Notes: generated by a model from the letters alone, not told the origin. A stretch of 64,000 bases of DNA from Cupriavidus pauculus (GCF_008693385.1 NZ_CP044067.1:1676501-1740500); one strand, 5' to 3'. Shown: positions 34,067 to 42,877, counted from the stretch's first letter. Program-made: numbers and translations.

Positions 34067-35221
34067 ATGTACGTGCTCAAGCTGATCTCCCGGAATCTGC
34101 TGCGCCACAAGCTGCGCACCTCGCTGACGCTGCTCGGGCTCGTCATCGCGGTGCTGGCGTTCGGCCTGCTGCAGACCGTCGTGGACGCGTGGTATGCCGG
34201 GGCTTCCGCGGCCTCCAACGCGCGCCTGATCACGCGCAACGCTATCTCGCTCGTCTTTCCGCTGCCGCTGAGCTACGAGAACCGCATCCGCGGCGTGGAC
34301 GGCGTGACGCTGATCGCGCGGTCCAGCTGGTTCGGCGGCACCTACCGCGAGCCCAAGAATTTCTTTGCGCAGTTCGCGGTATCGGACAACTACCTCGACC
34401 TGTATCCCGAGTTCATCCTGCCCGAGGCGCAACGCACCGACTACAACCGCGACCGCAAGGGCGCGCTCGTGGGGCGCCAGCTCGCGGACCAGTTCGGTTT
34501 CAAGGTCGGCGACGTGATTCCGATCAAGGGCACGATCTATCCCGGCACATGGGAGTTCATCGTGCGCGGCATCTTCGACGGGCGCGACGCCAGCACCATC
34601 ACGCGCACGATGCTCTTCCACTGGGACTACCTGAACGAAACCGTACGCAAGCGCGCCTCGCGCCAGGTCGATCAGGTCGGCGTCTTCGTGCTCGGCGTGG
34701 CCGATCCGGACAACGCCGCGACGATCTCGCGCAACGTGGACGCCGTATTCAAGAACTCGCTGGCCGAAACGCTCACGGAGACCGAGCAGGCCTTCCAGCT
34801 CGGCTTCGTCGCGATGTCCAACCAGATCATCGCGGCCATCCGGCTCGTGTCGTATGTGGTCATCGTCATCATCATGGCCGTGATGGCCAACGCGATGGCC
34901 ATGAGCGCGCGCGAGCGCACGGTGGAGTACGCCACGCTCAAGGCACTGGGGTTCGGCCCGGGCTTTCTCGCGTTGATCGTGTTCGGCGAGTCCATCCTGA
35001 TGGGCATCGTCGGCGGCGCCATCGGCATGCTGGCCACACCGCCGCTGGCGGCCGCGTTCAAGCAGGCCGTCGGAGGCGTGCTGCCGGTGTTCAGCGTATC
35101 GCGCGAAACGATGCAGATGCAGGCGCTGTGCGCACTCGTCGTCGGGATCGTCGCGGGCATCGTGCCGGCGATACAGGCCGCGCGCGTGCGCATCGTCGAG
35201 GGCCTGCGGGCCATCGGGTAA
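34067..35221 (+). CDS. FtsX/MacB-like ABC permease 1
   Basis: This 384-residue permease has one N-terminal transmembrane helix (about 15-40) and a large periplasmic MacB_PCD-type domain (about 45-260). Three C-terminal helices follow (around 265-290, 310-335 and 350-375), with the FtsX-like sequence ERTVEYATLKALGFGPGFL in the first cytoplasmic loop. It should pair with permease 2 to form a heterodimer. It starts 12 bases after the ATPase gene. The substrate is unknown. Confidence 0.9.
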   Translation: MYVLKLISRNLLRHKLRTSLTLLGLVIAVLAFGLLQTVVDAWYAGASAASNARLITRNAISLVFPLPLSYENRIRGVDGVTLIARSSWFGGTYREPKNFFAQFAVSDNYLDLYPEFILPEAQRTDYNRDRKGALVGRQLADQFGFKVGDVIPIKGTIYPGTWEFIVRGIFDGRDASTITRTMLFHWDYLNETVRKRASRQVDQVGVFVLGVADPDNAATISRNVDAVFKNSLAETLTETEQAFQLGFVAMSNQIIAAIRLVSYVVIVIIMAVMANAMAMSARERTVEYATLKALGFGPGFLALIVFGESILMGIVGGAIGMLATPPLAAAFKQAVGGVLPVFSVSRETMQMQALCALVVGIVAGIVPAIQAARVRIVEGLRAIG

Positions 35222-35243
35222 GGCGGAGGCGAAGGCGACGGCA

Positions 35244-36410
35244 ATGGCGATTCCCTTCAGCTATATCGCACGCAACCTGTGGGCGCGCCGGCTGACCACC
35301 GCGCTGACGGCGGGCGGGCTCGCGCTCGTGGTCTTCGTCTATGCCACGATGCTGATGCTCGATGCCGGACTCAAGCAGACGCTCGTCACCACGGGCGAAC
35401 CGGACAACGTCGTCGTCATCCGCAAGGGCGCCGAGACCGAGATCCAGAGCGCGATCTATCGCGATCAGGCCAGCATCATGGAGATGCATCCCGCCGTGGC
35501 GCTCGGTGGGGACGGCCGGCCGATGTCGTCGAAGGAAGCCATCGTCCTGATCTCGCTGAACAAGATCGGCTCGGACAAGGCGTCCAACGTCGTCATCCGC
35601 GGCGTGTCGCCGAGAGGCCTGGAACTGCGTCCGCAGATCCGCCTCTCGGCCGGCAGGATGTTCCGGCCGGGCTCGTCCGAGATCGTCGTCGGCAGCGGGA
35701 TCGCCAAGGGCTTCAGCGGCATGCAGATCGGCGAGCACCTGCACTTTGCCCAGCGCGACTGGACCGTCGTCGGCCACTTCGACGCGGGAGGCAGCGGCTT
35801 CGATTCCGAGGTGTGGGGCGATGTGGATCAGCTGATGCAGTCGTTCCGGCGGACCAACTATTCGGCGATGATCGTGCGCCTTGCGCACGGCGACCAGTTC
35901 GAACGCTTTCGCGCCGATGTGGACGTCGATCCGCGCCTCGCCAACGAGGCCAAGCGCGAGCAGACGTTCTACAGCGACCAGTCGCGTGCGCTCTCCACGT
36001 TCATCAATATCCTCGGCGTCACGCTGACCACCATCTTTTCGATCGCCGCGATGATCGGCGCCATGATCACGATGTATGCATCGGTGGCCAACCGTGTGGC
36101 CGAGATCGGCACGCTGCGCGCACTCGGCTTCAAGCGCGCGAACGTGCTGGTGGCATTCCTGATCGAGGCGATCCTGCTGGGGCTCGTTGGCGGCATCGCG
36201 GGCCTGATGGGCGCGGCGCTGATGCAGTTCGCGTCGTTCTCCACGACCAACTTCCAGACCTTTGCCGACCTGTCGTTCCGCTTTCTGCTGACCCCATCCG
36301 TCGTCGTGCGCACACTGCTGTTCTCGATGGCCATGGGCCTGATCGGCGGCTTCCTTCCGGCACTGCGCGCCGCCCGCATGAACATCGTGGACGCGCTGCG
36401 CGCCCGTTGA
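35244..36410 (+). CDS. FtsX/MacB-like ABC permease 2
   Basis: This 388-residue protein has the same topology as permease 1: an N-terminal helix, a periplasmic domain of about 220 residues, then three helices. The conserved cytoplasmic motif is RVAEIGTLRALGFKRANVL. It is the last gene of the exporter operon. The short gap after permease 1 consists of hexamer-like GGCGRA repeats that include the ribosome-binding region. Two distinct permeases, one ATPase and an adaptor resemble DevBCA/MacAB-like exporters that handle lipids, peptides or siderophores; nothing in the sequence fixes the substrate. Confidence 0.9.
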   Translation: MAIPFSYIARNLWARRLTTALTAGGLALVVFVYATMLMLDAGLKQTLVTTGEPDNVVVIRKGAETEIQSAIYRDQASIMEMHPAVALGGDGRPMSSKEAIVLISLNKIGSDKASNVVIRGVSPRGLELRPQIRLSAGRMFRPGSSEIVVGSGIAKGFSGMQIGEHLHFAQRDWTVVGHFDAGGSGFDSEVWGDVDQLMQSFRRTNYSAMIVRLAHGDQFERFRADVDVDPRLANEAKREQTFYSDQSRALSTFINILGVTLTTIFSIAAMIGAMITMYASVANRVAEIGTLRALGFKRANVLVAFLIEAILLGLVGGIAGLMGAALMQFASFSTTNFQTFADLSFRFLLTPSVVVRTLLFSMAMGLIGGFLPALRAARMNIVDALRAR

Positions 36411-36484
36411 TACGGCGCGCGGGATTTTCACGCTGCCCCCTCCTTCCATCGCGTAGTTCAGCGACACCGGTCCGGAGGCTTCAG

Positions 36485-36511
36485 GGGCGCGGCGGCGATT
36501 CCGCCGCGCCC
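36485..36511. other. Strong GC-rich hairpin downstream of the ABC operon
   Basis: GGGCGCGGCGG-CGATT-CCGCCGCGCCC forms a perfect 11-bp stem with a 5-base loop. It lies 75 bases after the permease 2 stop and 133 bases before the next gene. No U-tract follows on either strand, so it is not a standard intrinsic terminator. It could stabilise the 3' end of the operon message. The rest of the 233-base gap shows nothing recognisable. Confidence 0.5.
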
Positions 36512-36643
36512 GTCGGCCACGATGCTCCCCGTTCAACGCGGGCTTTCCGCCTCGGCGTTGGTCGCATGCTGCAGGAAAATCATTGCGCCCGTCATCACCC
36601 GAGTGGATGATGCGGAAAAACCACGACGAGGACGACACCCCAC

Positions 36644-37312
36644 ATGACTTTCAAGCACGCCCTGAAGGTAACCCTGATCGCCGGCCTGACCGCAGCCACG
36701 CTCACGACGCTGGCCGGTAACGCCATGGCCGCGGACGACCGTATGCCGCCGATTCCGGCCGACAAACTCTCCGATGCCCAGAAGAAATCGGTCGAACTGC
36801 TGTCGGAAGGCACCCCCGCCGGCGGTACCCCGCGCAATATCGGCGCGGGCCCGTGGGTGCCGCTGCTGCGCAGCCCCGAACTACTCAACCGGTTGCAGCG
36901 CATGGGATCCTACCTGCGTTACGAAAGCGCGCTCGATGCGCGCCTGAGCGAGTTCGTGATCCTGCTGACCGCGCGCGACTGGAGCAATCAGTACGAGTGG
37001 CTGGCCCACCAGAAGCTGGCGGTCAAGGCGGGCGTGTCGCCCGCGGTGACGCAGGCCATCGCGGAAGGACGCCGGCCGACGGGCATGACCGCGGACGAGG
37101 AGATGGTCTACGACTTCATCGACGAACTGCTGCGCAACCGCAGCGTGAGCGATCCCACCTACGCGCGTGTGAAGGATCGCTTCGGCGAACGCGGTGTGAT
37201 CGATCTGATTGCGATCAACGGCTACTACAGCATGCTGGCGGCCGTGCTCAACGTGGCGCAGACCCCGTTGCCGGGCGGTGCGCCACAGCAGATCCCGACG
37301 TTACCGAGGTAG
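36644..37312 (+). CDS. Exported carboxymuconolactone decarboxylase-like protein
   Basis: This 222-residue protein has a signal peptide (VTLIAGLTAATLTTLAGNAMA) and one AhpD/CMD-like all-helical domain, with RLSEFVILLTARDWSNQYEWLAHQ as its core. The Glu-Trp-x-x-His part is kept. The CxxC pair used by peroxidase members of the fold (AhpD) is absent, and the mature protein has no cysteine at all. Peroxidase activity by the AhpD mechanism is therefore unlikely, and a hydrolase/decarboxylase-like or other role remains possible. Export is unusual for the fold. It is convergent with the M20 peptidase gene (7-base gap). Confidence 0.78.
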   Translation: MTFKHALKVTLIAGLTAATLTTLAGNAMAADDRMPPIPADKLSDAQKKSVELLSEGTPAGGTPRNIGAGPWVPLLRSPELLNRLQRMGSYLRYESALDARLSEFVILLTARDWSNQYEWLAHQKLAVKAGVSPAVTQAIAEGRRPTGMTADEEMVYDFIDELLRNRSVSDPTYARVKDRFGERGVIDLIAINGYYSMLAAVLNVAQTPLPGGAPQQIPTLPR

Positions 37313-37319
37313 CCGGCAA

Positions 37320-38687
37320 TCAGCGCGCGCGCCTGGGCAGCACGGGCTGCACCACGCCCTCGACGCCGACGAGGCCCAGCACGGTCGTCATCGCCAGCTG
37401 GGCACCTTCCCACGCATGGGTCGGATCGAACCACTCGTCGCGCGAGTGCGAACCGCCGGACTTGCCGCCGCTGCCCAGGATCACCGCGGGAATCCCGAGC
37501 GACATCGGCACGTTCGCGTCGGTACTGCCGCCACGCAGCGAAGGCTTCTCCTTGCCGTTGCCCTGAATCACGCGCACCGCGGACTGCACGATGACCGAAT
37601 CCGTCGCGGTCTGGCCCGCCGGGCGATCGCCGATCAGCTTCTTCTCGAAGGTGATCTGGTTCTTCGCTTCGGGCGACCAGCGCTTGTTCTCCTCGTTCAC
37701 GCCGGCTTCGATCGCCGCCATGATCTGCTTTTCCGTCTCCAGCAGCGCAGGCGTGCCGTTCGAACGGATATCGATCGCCATGCGCGCATCGCCGGCGATC
37801 GCGTTCACCGAGGTACCGCCACCCACGGTACCGACGGTGAACGTGGTCTTCGGGTCGGTCGGCGTGCGCACATCGCTGATCTTGCCGATGGCACGGCCCA
37901 TCGCATGGATCGCGCTCGGCAGTCCGAACGCGCCGAAGCTATGCCCGCCCGGACCCCGGAACGTGATCTCGTAGCGATGGCTGCCCGTGCCCTGCGTCAG
38001 CACGCTGCCGCCGGTACCGGGCTCGAGGCCCACCATGCCGTCGATATCCGGATGGTCGCGGAACAGCGCCTTCATGCCACGCAGGTTGCCCAGTTCTTCT
38101 TCCCCCACATTGCCGACGAACACGATATCGCCGACCGTGCGTACCTTGTTGTCGTTGAGCACCTTGATCATCGACAGCAGCACGGCGAGCCCGCGCGTAT
38201 CGTCGGCGATGCCCGGCGCATAGAGCTTGCCGTCGCGCTCCTTGACGGTCACGTCGGTGCCTTCGGGAAACACGGTGTCGAGGTGCGCGGACACGACGAT
38301 GCGGGGACCGTTGCCGGTGCCCTTGCGCACGCCGATCGCATTGCCCTCGCTATCCATATGCGCATCGGACAGCCCCAGCGCCTTCAGCCGCGACAGAAAA
38401 TATTCGGCACGCTGCTTCTCCTTGAACGGCGGCGACGGGATCTGCGTCATCGTCTTCAGTTCGGCCAGCGTCCGCGCGTCGTCGGCCTGCATATCGGCCA
38501 GCACCTTCTTCACGAGCGGCGCGCTTTCCAGCTTCGTGTACGCGCCGTCCACCGCCGGCGACACGGGGCCGACGGGAAACGTCTGCGCACCGGCGCCGTG
38601 GCTCGCGAGCACGAGCATCGCGACGGGTGCGGCAACCATGGACGAACGGACCAGCTGCAAGGCATTGAAGCGATTTCGAATGGTCAT
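37320..38687 (-). CDS. Exported M20-family metallopeptidase
   Basis: This 455-residue protein has an N-terminal signal peptide (VAAPVAMLVLASHGAGA). Metal-binding and catalytic motifs of M20 peptidases are visible: VVSAHLDTVFPEG (His and Asp), YAPGIADDTRGLAVLL (bridging Asp), GNVGEEELGNLRGM (catalytic Glu-Glu), GLEPGTG, and a C-terminal His in SGGSHSRDEW. A dimerisation insert separates the two parts. Such enzymes cleave peptides or N-acyl/carbamoyl amino acids with two zinc ions. The ATG at 38687 is used; an ATG at 38717 is also in frame. The real substrate is unknown. Confidence 0.87.
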   Translation of the reverse strand: MTIRNRFNALQLVRSSMVAAPVAMLVLASHGAGAQTFPVGPVSPAVDGAYTKLESAPLVKKVLADMQADDARTLAELKTMTQIPSPPFKEKQRAEYFLSRLKALGLSDAHMDSEGNAIGVRKGTGNGPRIVVSAHLDTVFPEGTDVTVKERDGKLYAPGIADDTRGLAVLLSMIKVLNDNKVRTVGDIVFVGNVGEEELGNLRGMKALFRDHPDIDGMVGLEPGTGGSVLTQGTGSHRYEITFRGPGGHSFGAFGLPSAIHAMGRAIGKISDVRTPTDPKTTFTVGTVGGGTSVNAIAGDARMAIDIRSNGTPALLETEKQIMAAIEAGVNEENKRWSPEAKNQITFEKKLIGDRPAGQTATDSVIVQSAVRVIQGNGKEKPSLRGGSTDANVPMSLGIPAVILGSGGKSGGSHSRDEWFDPTHAWEGAQLAMTTVLGLVGVEGVVQPVLPRRAR

Positions 38688-38887
38688 TGGGGGCGCTATG
38701 TCATGTGTGTAAGACATTAGATTCTGCCAGCACATCCGCGCGAGGGCGACTACCTGTGTCGCTACGGCAACGCAGGCCTTGACGCGTGGCCGCCGCCGCA
38801 TGCCGCGCCCGCATGGCTGCGCTACGCATCGCTCATGGCAGGCCCTTCGCGCAAGGCTCACACTGAAGACACGTACCGGAGCCCCCC

Positions 38888-39190
38888 ATGGACACGAACC
38901 TTGCCATCCTTGTCGACCGCGCCTGCATCGCGCTGACGCTGCGGCCCGGCGACATCCTCCGCTGCCGTGAGGGCATGCTATGGCTGACCGCGGAGGCGCG
39001 CGGCTGCTTCGTGGATGACGTGGTGCTCTCGCCCGGCGACTGCTACCGGGTGACCGCGCGCGGCCGCTACTTCGTGAGCGCGCCCGGCGGCGAACCCGCG
39101 CTATGCGCGATCGACGCTTCGCTGCGAATCCAGTCGGCAACGCGCCGCACGTCCTCGCGCGGGTGGTCGCTCGCGTGGATCAGCCAGTAG
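38888..39190 (+). CDS. DUF2917 protein
   Basis: This 100-residue protein carries the DUF2917 pattern: LTLRPGDILRCREGMLWLTAEA, then DVVLSPGDCYRVTARGRYFVSAPGG. This suggests a small beta-barrel (cupin-like) fold. The family is common in Burkholderiaceae and has no assigned function. GGAG precedes the ATG. Its last 124 bases overlap, tail to tail, the end of the LysR gene on the other strand. The C-terminal 25 residues, inside the overlap, are outside the conserved domain. Confidence 0.72.
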   Translation: MDTNLAILVDRACIALTLRPGDILRCREGMLWLTAEARGCFVDDVVLSPGDCYRVTARGRYFVSAPGGEPALCAIDASLRIQSATRRTSSRGWSLAWISQ

Positions 39191-40005
39191 GCATTGGGAC
39201 TCGGCACCCGGTCGGCCAGGCCCGGCACGACCATCAGCTGACCGCCGTCGATCAGCGGCTGGATCAGCTGGAGCCGTCCCAGCGCGACGCCCTGCCCGGC
39301 CAGCGCCGCGTGGATGGTCTGGTCATAGAGATTGAACCGCAGGATGCCGCGCTTGCTCGCCTGCCGATAGCCGCGCTGGTTGAGCCAGCTCCGCCATTGC
39401 AGCCACGGTCGCGGGTCGTCGAAGTCGAGCAGCGGATAACGCGCGAGCGCGTCGACGCCCGTCCCCGCCTCCACACCCAGCGAAGGATGCGCGACGGGCG
39501 CGATCGTCTCACCGAACAGCCGCAGTGCGCCCGCGGGCGCGGCGGCCTCGCGGCAATACCGAATGGCGAGGTCGATACCGTCGGCACGCAGGTCGCTGAT
39601 CTGGTTGCTCGCGGACAGCCGCACGTCGAGATGGGGATACCGGCGCTGCAGCGTATTGAGCCGGGGCAGCAGCCACAGCCCGGCAACGCCGATGCTCGCG
39701 GTGACCGTGACGGGCTGGTGCCCTTCTCCGCGCCGGATTTCGGCCGCCACGTCCTGCACCTGCTGCAGTGCGGCATCGGCCGTCCGGAACAGCCGCTCGC
39801 CCTCGGGCGTGAAAGCAACGCCGCGATGCTGCCGGACGAACAGCTGCACGCCGAGCTGGTCCTCGAGCGCGCGGATCTGCCGGCTCACGGCCGACTGCGT
39901 CAGGCACAGATCGTCCGCGGCCTGCGTCACGCTCATGCGCCGGCCCACGGCAACGAAGCCCTTGAGCAGATCGAGTGGAAACAGTCTCGCAAGCGCCACG
40001 GACAT
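39067..40005 (-). CDS. LysR-family regulator (GcvA-like)
   Basis: This 312-residue regulator has an N-terminal winged helix-turn-helix (MSVTQAADDLCLTQSAVSRQIRALE). The substrate-binding domain covers about residues 95-300 (VTVTASIGVAGLWLLPRLN, DLRADGIDLAIRYC), with a C-terminal ARRVADWI-like end seen in GcvA-type members. It is divergent from the MFS gene at 40166 with a 160-base gap, so it probably controls that transporter and perhaps the catabolic operon beyond it. The 3' end overlaps the DUF2917 gene by 124 bases. Confidence 0.9.
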   Translation of the reverse strand: MSVALARLFPLDLLKGFVAVGRRMSVTQAADDLCLTQSAVSRQIRALEDQLGVQLFVRQHRGVAFTPEGERLFRTADAALQQVQDVAAEIRRGEGHQPVTVTASIGVAGLWLLPRLNTLQRRYPHLDVRLSASNQISDLRADGIDLAIRYCREAAAPAGALRLFGETIAPVAHPSLGVEAGTGVDALARYPLLDFDDPRPWLQWRSWLNQRGYRQASKRGILRFNLYDQTIHAALAGQGVALGRLQLIQPLIDGGQLMVVPGLADRVPSPNAYWLIHASDHPREDVRRVADWIRSEASIAHSAGSPPGALTK

Positions 40006-40165
40006 GCGGAACCCTCATGCGTAAAAGCGGAATGCCTCCATTAAAACATGGCCGTCCAGCTGCTGCCATGCGCAGCAGGAATGGCAAACTCGGCCAAATA
40101 TCGTTTGCAGACGGCGCGCGCATCGACTGAAATCAGGGCATCCCAATCCGCGCCGGAACAATTCG

Positions 40166-41401
40166 ATGGAACACTCTCCACAACGCTGGTGGCAAACGAC
40201 CTGGGGCCTCGTGCTCGCGGGCGGTCTGGTCATGGGCATCGCCCTCGGCGTGCGCCATGTGCAGGGCATGTTCCTCCTGCCCATCATCATGGACCGCGGC
40301 TGGACGCGCGAGAGCTTCGGCCTCGCGATGGCGGTGCAAAACCTCACATGGGGCCTCGCGCAGCCCCTCACGGGCATGCTTGCCGATCGCTTCGGCTCGT
40401 GGAAGGTCATGGCCGGCGGGCTGCTGCTGTACGGCATCGGGCTGATCGCGATGACGCATGCCACGACAGTCCAGTCGTTGATCTGGACCGGCGGCATCTG
40501 CATCGGCATCGCGCAATCGGGCACGACCTTCGGCGTGGTGTACGGCGCGCTGAGCCGCATGGTGCCGCCCGCACGGCGCAGCTGGGCGCTCGGCGTGGCG
40601 GGCGCCATTGGCGGTATCGGGCAGTTCCTGCTGGTGCCGGCCGCGCAGGCGATGCTGTCCGGCCTCGGATGGCGCGGCGCGCTGATGTGGCTCGGTATCT
40701 TCGCGCTGGCACTGCTGCCGATGGGGCTGCCGTTTCAGGACCGCAGGCCGGATGCGGCCGCGGAGAGCGACACCGCGGCGCAGCCGCGCCTGCTGCCCGC
40801 GCTGCGCGAGGCCTTTGGCCACTCGGGCTTCTGGCTGCTGAATCTCGGCTTTCTCGCCTGCGGCTTTCAACTGGCCTTTATTGCGAGCCACCTGCCCGCG
40901 TATCTCGTCGACAAGGGCATGCGCCCGGCCGACGGCATGGCGGCGCTTGCGATCATCGCGCTGTCGAACGTCGCCGGTATCTATGCGTTCGGCCTGCTTG
41001 GCGCGCGCTATACGCGCAAATACCTGCTCTCCGCCATCTACCTGCTGCGCACGGCCGCGATGGCGCTGTTCGTGCTGCTGCCGGTCACGTCCGCGAGCCT
41101 CTATCTGTTCGCCGCCGCGATGGGCTTCATGTGGCTAGGCACCGTACCGCTGACCAACGGCATCGTGTCGCAGATCTTCGGTGTGCGCTATCTGGCGACG
41201 CTGTTCGGCTTCGTGTTCTTCGGGCATCAGCTCGGCTCGTTCCTTGGCGTCTGGCTCGGGGGCGCCGTATTCGAGGCCACACATTCCTACGACCTCGTGT
41301 GGCTCTGCGCGATGGCGCTCGGGGTCGTCGCCGCCGCGCTGCACTGGCCCATCGACGATCGCGAGATCGTGCGCACGGTGCCGGCGTTCGCCATGCGCTG
41401 A
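40166..41401 (+). CDS. MFS transporter (monocarboxylate/OFA-like)
   Basis: This 411-residue, 12-helix major facilitator protein is of the MCT/oxalate-formate type. Features are GGLVMGIALGVRHVQGMFLL in TM1, the loop 2-3 motif GMLADRFGSWKVM, and a central cytoplasmic loop rich in acidic and polar residues (about 190-215). Such carriers take up small carboxylates. The position, upstream of an acyl-CoA catabolic operon and divergent from a LysR regulator, suggests import of that operon's substrate (inference). The Shine-Dalgarno is weak (GGAAC). Confidence 0.88.
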   Translation: MEHSPQRWWQTTWGLVLAGGLVMGIALGVRHVQGMFLLPIIMDRGWTRESFGLAMAVQNLTWGLAQPLTGMLADRFGSWKVMAGGLLLYGIGLIAMTHATTVQSLIWTGGICIGIAQSGTTFGVVYGALSRMVPPARRSWALGVAGAIGGIGQFLLVPAAQAMLSGLGWRGALMWLGIFALALLPMGLPFQDRRPDAAAESDTAAQPRLLPALREAFGHSGFWLLNLGFLACGFQLAFIASHLPAYLVDKGMRPADGMAALAIIALSNVAGIYAFGLLGARYTRKYLLSAIYLLRTAAMALFVLLPVTSASLYLFAAAMGFMWLGTVPLTNGIVSQIFGVRYLATLFGFVFFGHQLGSFLGVWLGGAVFEATHSYDLVWLCAMALGVVAAALHWPIDDREIVRTVPAFAMR

Positions 41402-41495
41402 ATCGCCTCCCGCCGCGCGCGGCGCCAGCATCACACCACAGCCGCCCGCCGCCGCATCGCGGTTGCCTTGACTTCCATATGTCCATGCCACAGAA

Positions 41496-41509
41496 TATGT
41501 TCGAACATA
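41496..41509. promoter_or_regulatory. Palindrome TATGTTCGAACATA upstream of the acyl-CoA operon
   Basis: A perfect 14-bp palindrome lies 27 bases before the SDR start and 22 bases after a TTGACT hexamer at 41468-41473, a possible -35 box. Its position fits a repressor operator overlapping the -10/+1 region. The GntR/HutC regulator at the end of the operon or the LysR upstream are candidates; the GntR is the likelier (inference). Confidence 0.5.
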
Positions 41510-41536
41510 AAAAGATTCGAACCAAGCGAGGCAGAC

Positions 41537-42439
41537 ATGGAAGGCAAGGTAGTGGTGGTGACGGGCGCCTGCGGCGGCATCGGCCGCGGGATCGCATTGG
41601 CGCTGGCATCGGCGGGCGCAAAAGTCGTCGTCAATGACGTCGGGGTGTCCCTGACGGGACAAGGCGGCGACGGCACGGTCACCGACCGTCTGGTCGAGGA
41701 GATCCGCGCGGCCGGCGGCACCGCCGTCGCCAACACGGACAGCGTGACCACATGGCAGGGCGCCGCCAGCATCGTGGCCAGCGCGCTCGACCATTTCGGC
41801 CGCATCGACGGCGTCATCAACAACGCCGGCAATCTGCGCGACCGCTTCTTCCACAACATGAACGAGGAAGAATGGCGCGCCGTCATCGACGTGCATCTGC
41901 ACGGCACCTTCTTCGTCAGCCGCGCCGCGGCACCGCACTTCAAGGCCCAGAACGGCGGCGCCTACGTGCATATGACGTCCACCTCCGGTCTGATCGGCAA
42001 CTTCGGGCAGGCGAACTATTCCGCCGCCAAGCTCGGGATTGCCGCGCTGTCGAAATCGATCGCGCTGGACATGCAGAAGTTCAACGTGCGCTCGAACTGC
42101 ATCGCGCCGTTCGCGTGGAGCCGCATGACGGACTCGATTCCGGCCAACACGCCCGAGGAAGCCGCGCGCGTGGAAAAGCTCAAGAAAATGGAGGCGCACA
42201 AGATCGCGCCGATGGCCGTGTACCTCGCCAGCGATGCGGCCCGTGCCGTCACCGGACAGATCTTCGGCGTGCGCGCGAACGAGATCCTGCTGTTCAGCCA
42301 GCCCCGGCCCGTGCGGTCCGTGCATTGCAGCGACGGCTGGACGCCCGAGCGCATCGCGGAGGTCGCCATCCCCGCAATGCAGACCAGCTTCCATGACCTC
42401 GAGCGTTCGCCCGACGTCGTGTGCTGGGACCCGATCTGA
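41537..42439 (+). CDS. SDR dehydrogenase, MFE-2-like 3-hydroxyacyl-CoA dehydrogenase
   Basis: This 300-residue short-chain dehydrogenase has the NAD(P)-binding TGACGGIGRGIA and the NNAG motif in VINNAGNLRD. The catalytic Ser lies in MTSTSGLIGNFG and the catalytic pair in YSAAK. The extended N-terminal part (VVVNDVGVSLTGQGGDG) is typical of the dehydrogenase domain of peroxisomal multifunctional enzyme type 2, which oxidises (3R)-hydroxyacyl-CoA. It is the first gene of a tightly spaced six-gene cluster. The ATG at 41537 follows GAGG. Confidence 0.82.
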   Translation: MEGKVVVVTGACGGIGRGIALALASAGAKVVVNDVGVSLTGQGGDGTVTDRLVEEIRAAGGTAVANTDSVTTWQGAASIVASALDHFGRIDGVINNAGNLRDRFFHNMNEEEWRAVIDVHLHGTFFVSRAAAPHFKAQNGGAYVHMTSTSGLIGNFGQANYSAAKLGIAALSKSIALDMQKFNVRSNCIAPFAWSRMTDSIPANTPEEAARVEKLKKMEAHKIAPMAVYLASDAARAVTGQIFGVRANEILLFSQPRPVRSVHCSDGWTPERIAEVAIPAMQTSFHDLERSPDVVCWDPI

Positions 42440-42469
42440 TCCATAAGAAAAGACGCAGCGAGACATACC

Positions 42470-42877
42470 ATGCCCAAACCCACCGCTCAGGACGGCACGC
42501 AGCCCGTCGGTCCTGAACAAACCTATTTCCGCTATCTGCAGGCCGGCGAATGGCGCGTGCCGAAGTGCCGCGGCTGCGGCACGTTCGTGTTCTTTCCGCG
42601 CGTGAACTGCCTGGCCTGCGGTGCCGACACCTTCGACTGGGTCGCGCCTGCCGGCGGCGGCACCATCTACTCGACCACGGTCATGCGCCGCCCCGCCGAA
42701 GCCGGTGGCGATCGCAACCTGTGCCTCGTCGATCTCGACGAAGGCTTCCGCATGATGAGCCGCGTCGATGGCGTCGATGCGACGGTCCCGAAGATCGGTG
42801 ACCGTGTCCGCGCGACGGTGCGCAAGGACGGCGACACTCACCTCGTGGTGTTCGAACGCGCGGAGGCGGCGGCATGA
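42470..42877 (+). CDS. Zinc-ribbon/OB-fold acyl-CoA-associated protein (DUF35)
   Basis: This 135-residue protein has an N-terminal rubredoxin-like zinc ribbon with two CxxC pairs (CRGC and CLAC) and a C-terminal OB fold (GGTIYSTTVMRRP, GDRVRATVRKDG). Such proteins (ChsH2/DUF35) bind and support thiolase or hydratase partners, notably SCP2-type thiolases. This fits the next gene, whose start overlaps this stop by four bases. Confidence 0.88.
   Translation: MPKPTAQDGTQPVGPEQTYFRYLQAGEWRVPKCRGCGTFVFFPRVNCLACGADTFDWVAPAGGGTIYSTTVMRRPAEAGGDRNLCLVDLDEGFRMMSRVDGVDATVPKIGDRVRATVRKDGDTHLVVFERAEAAA

Noticed and set aside
36485..36511. Rho-independent terminator for the exporter operon
   Set aside because: A perfect stem but no T-run on either strand, so it was listed only as a hairpin.
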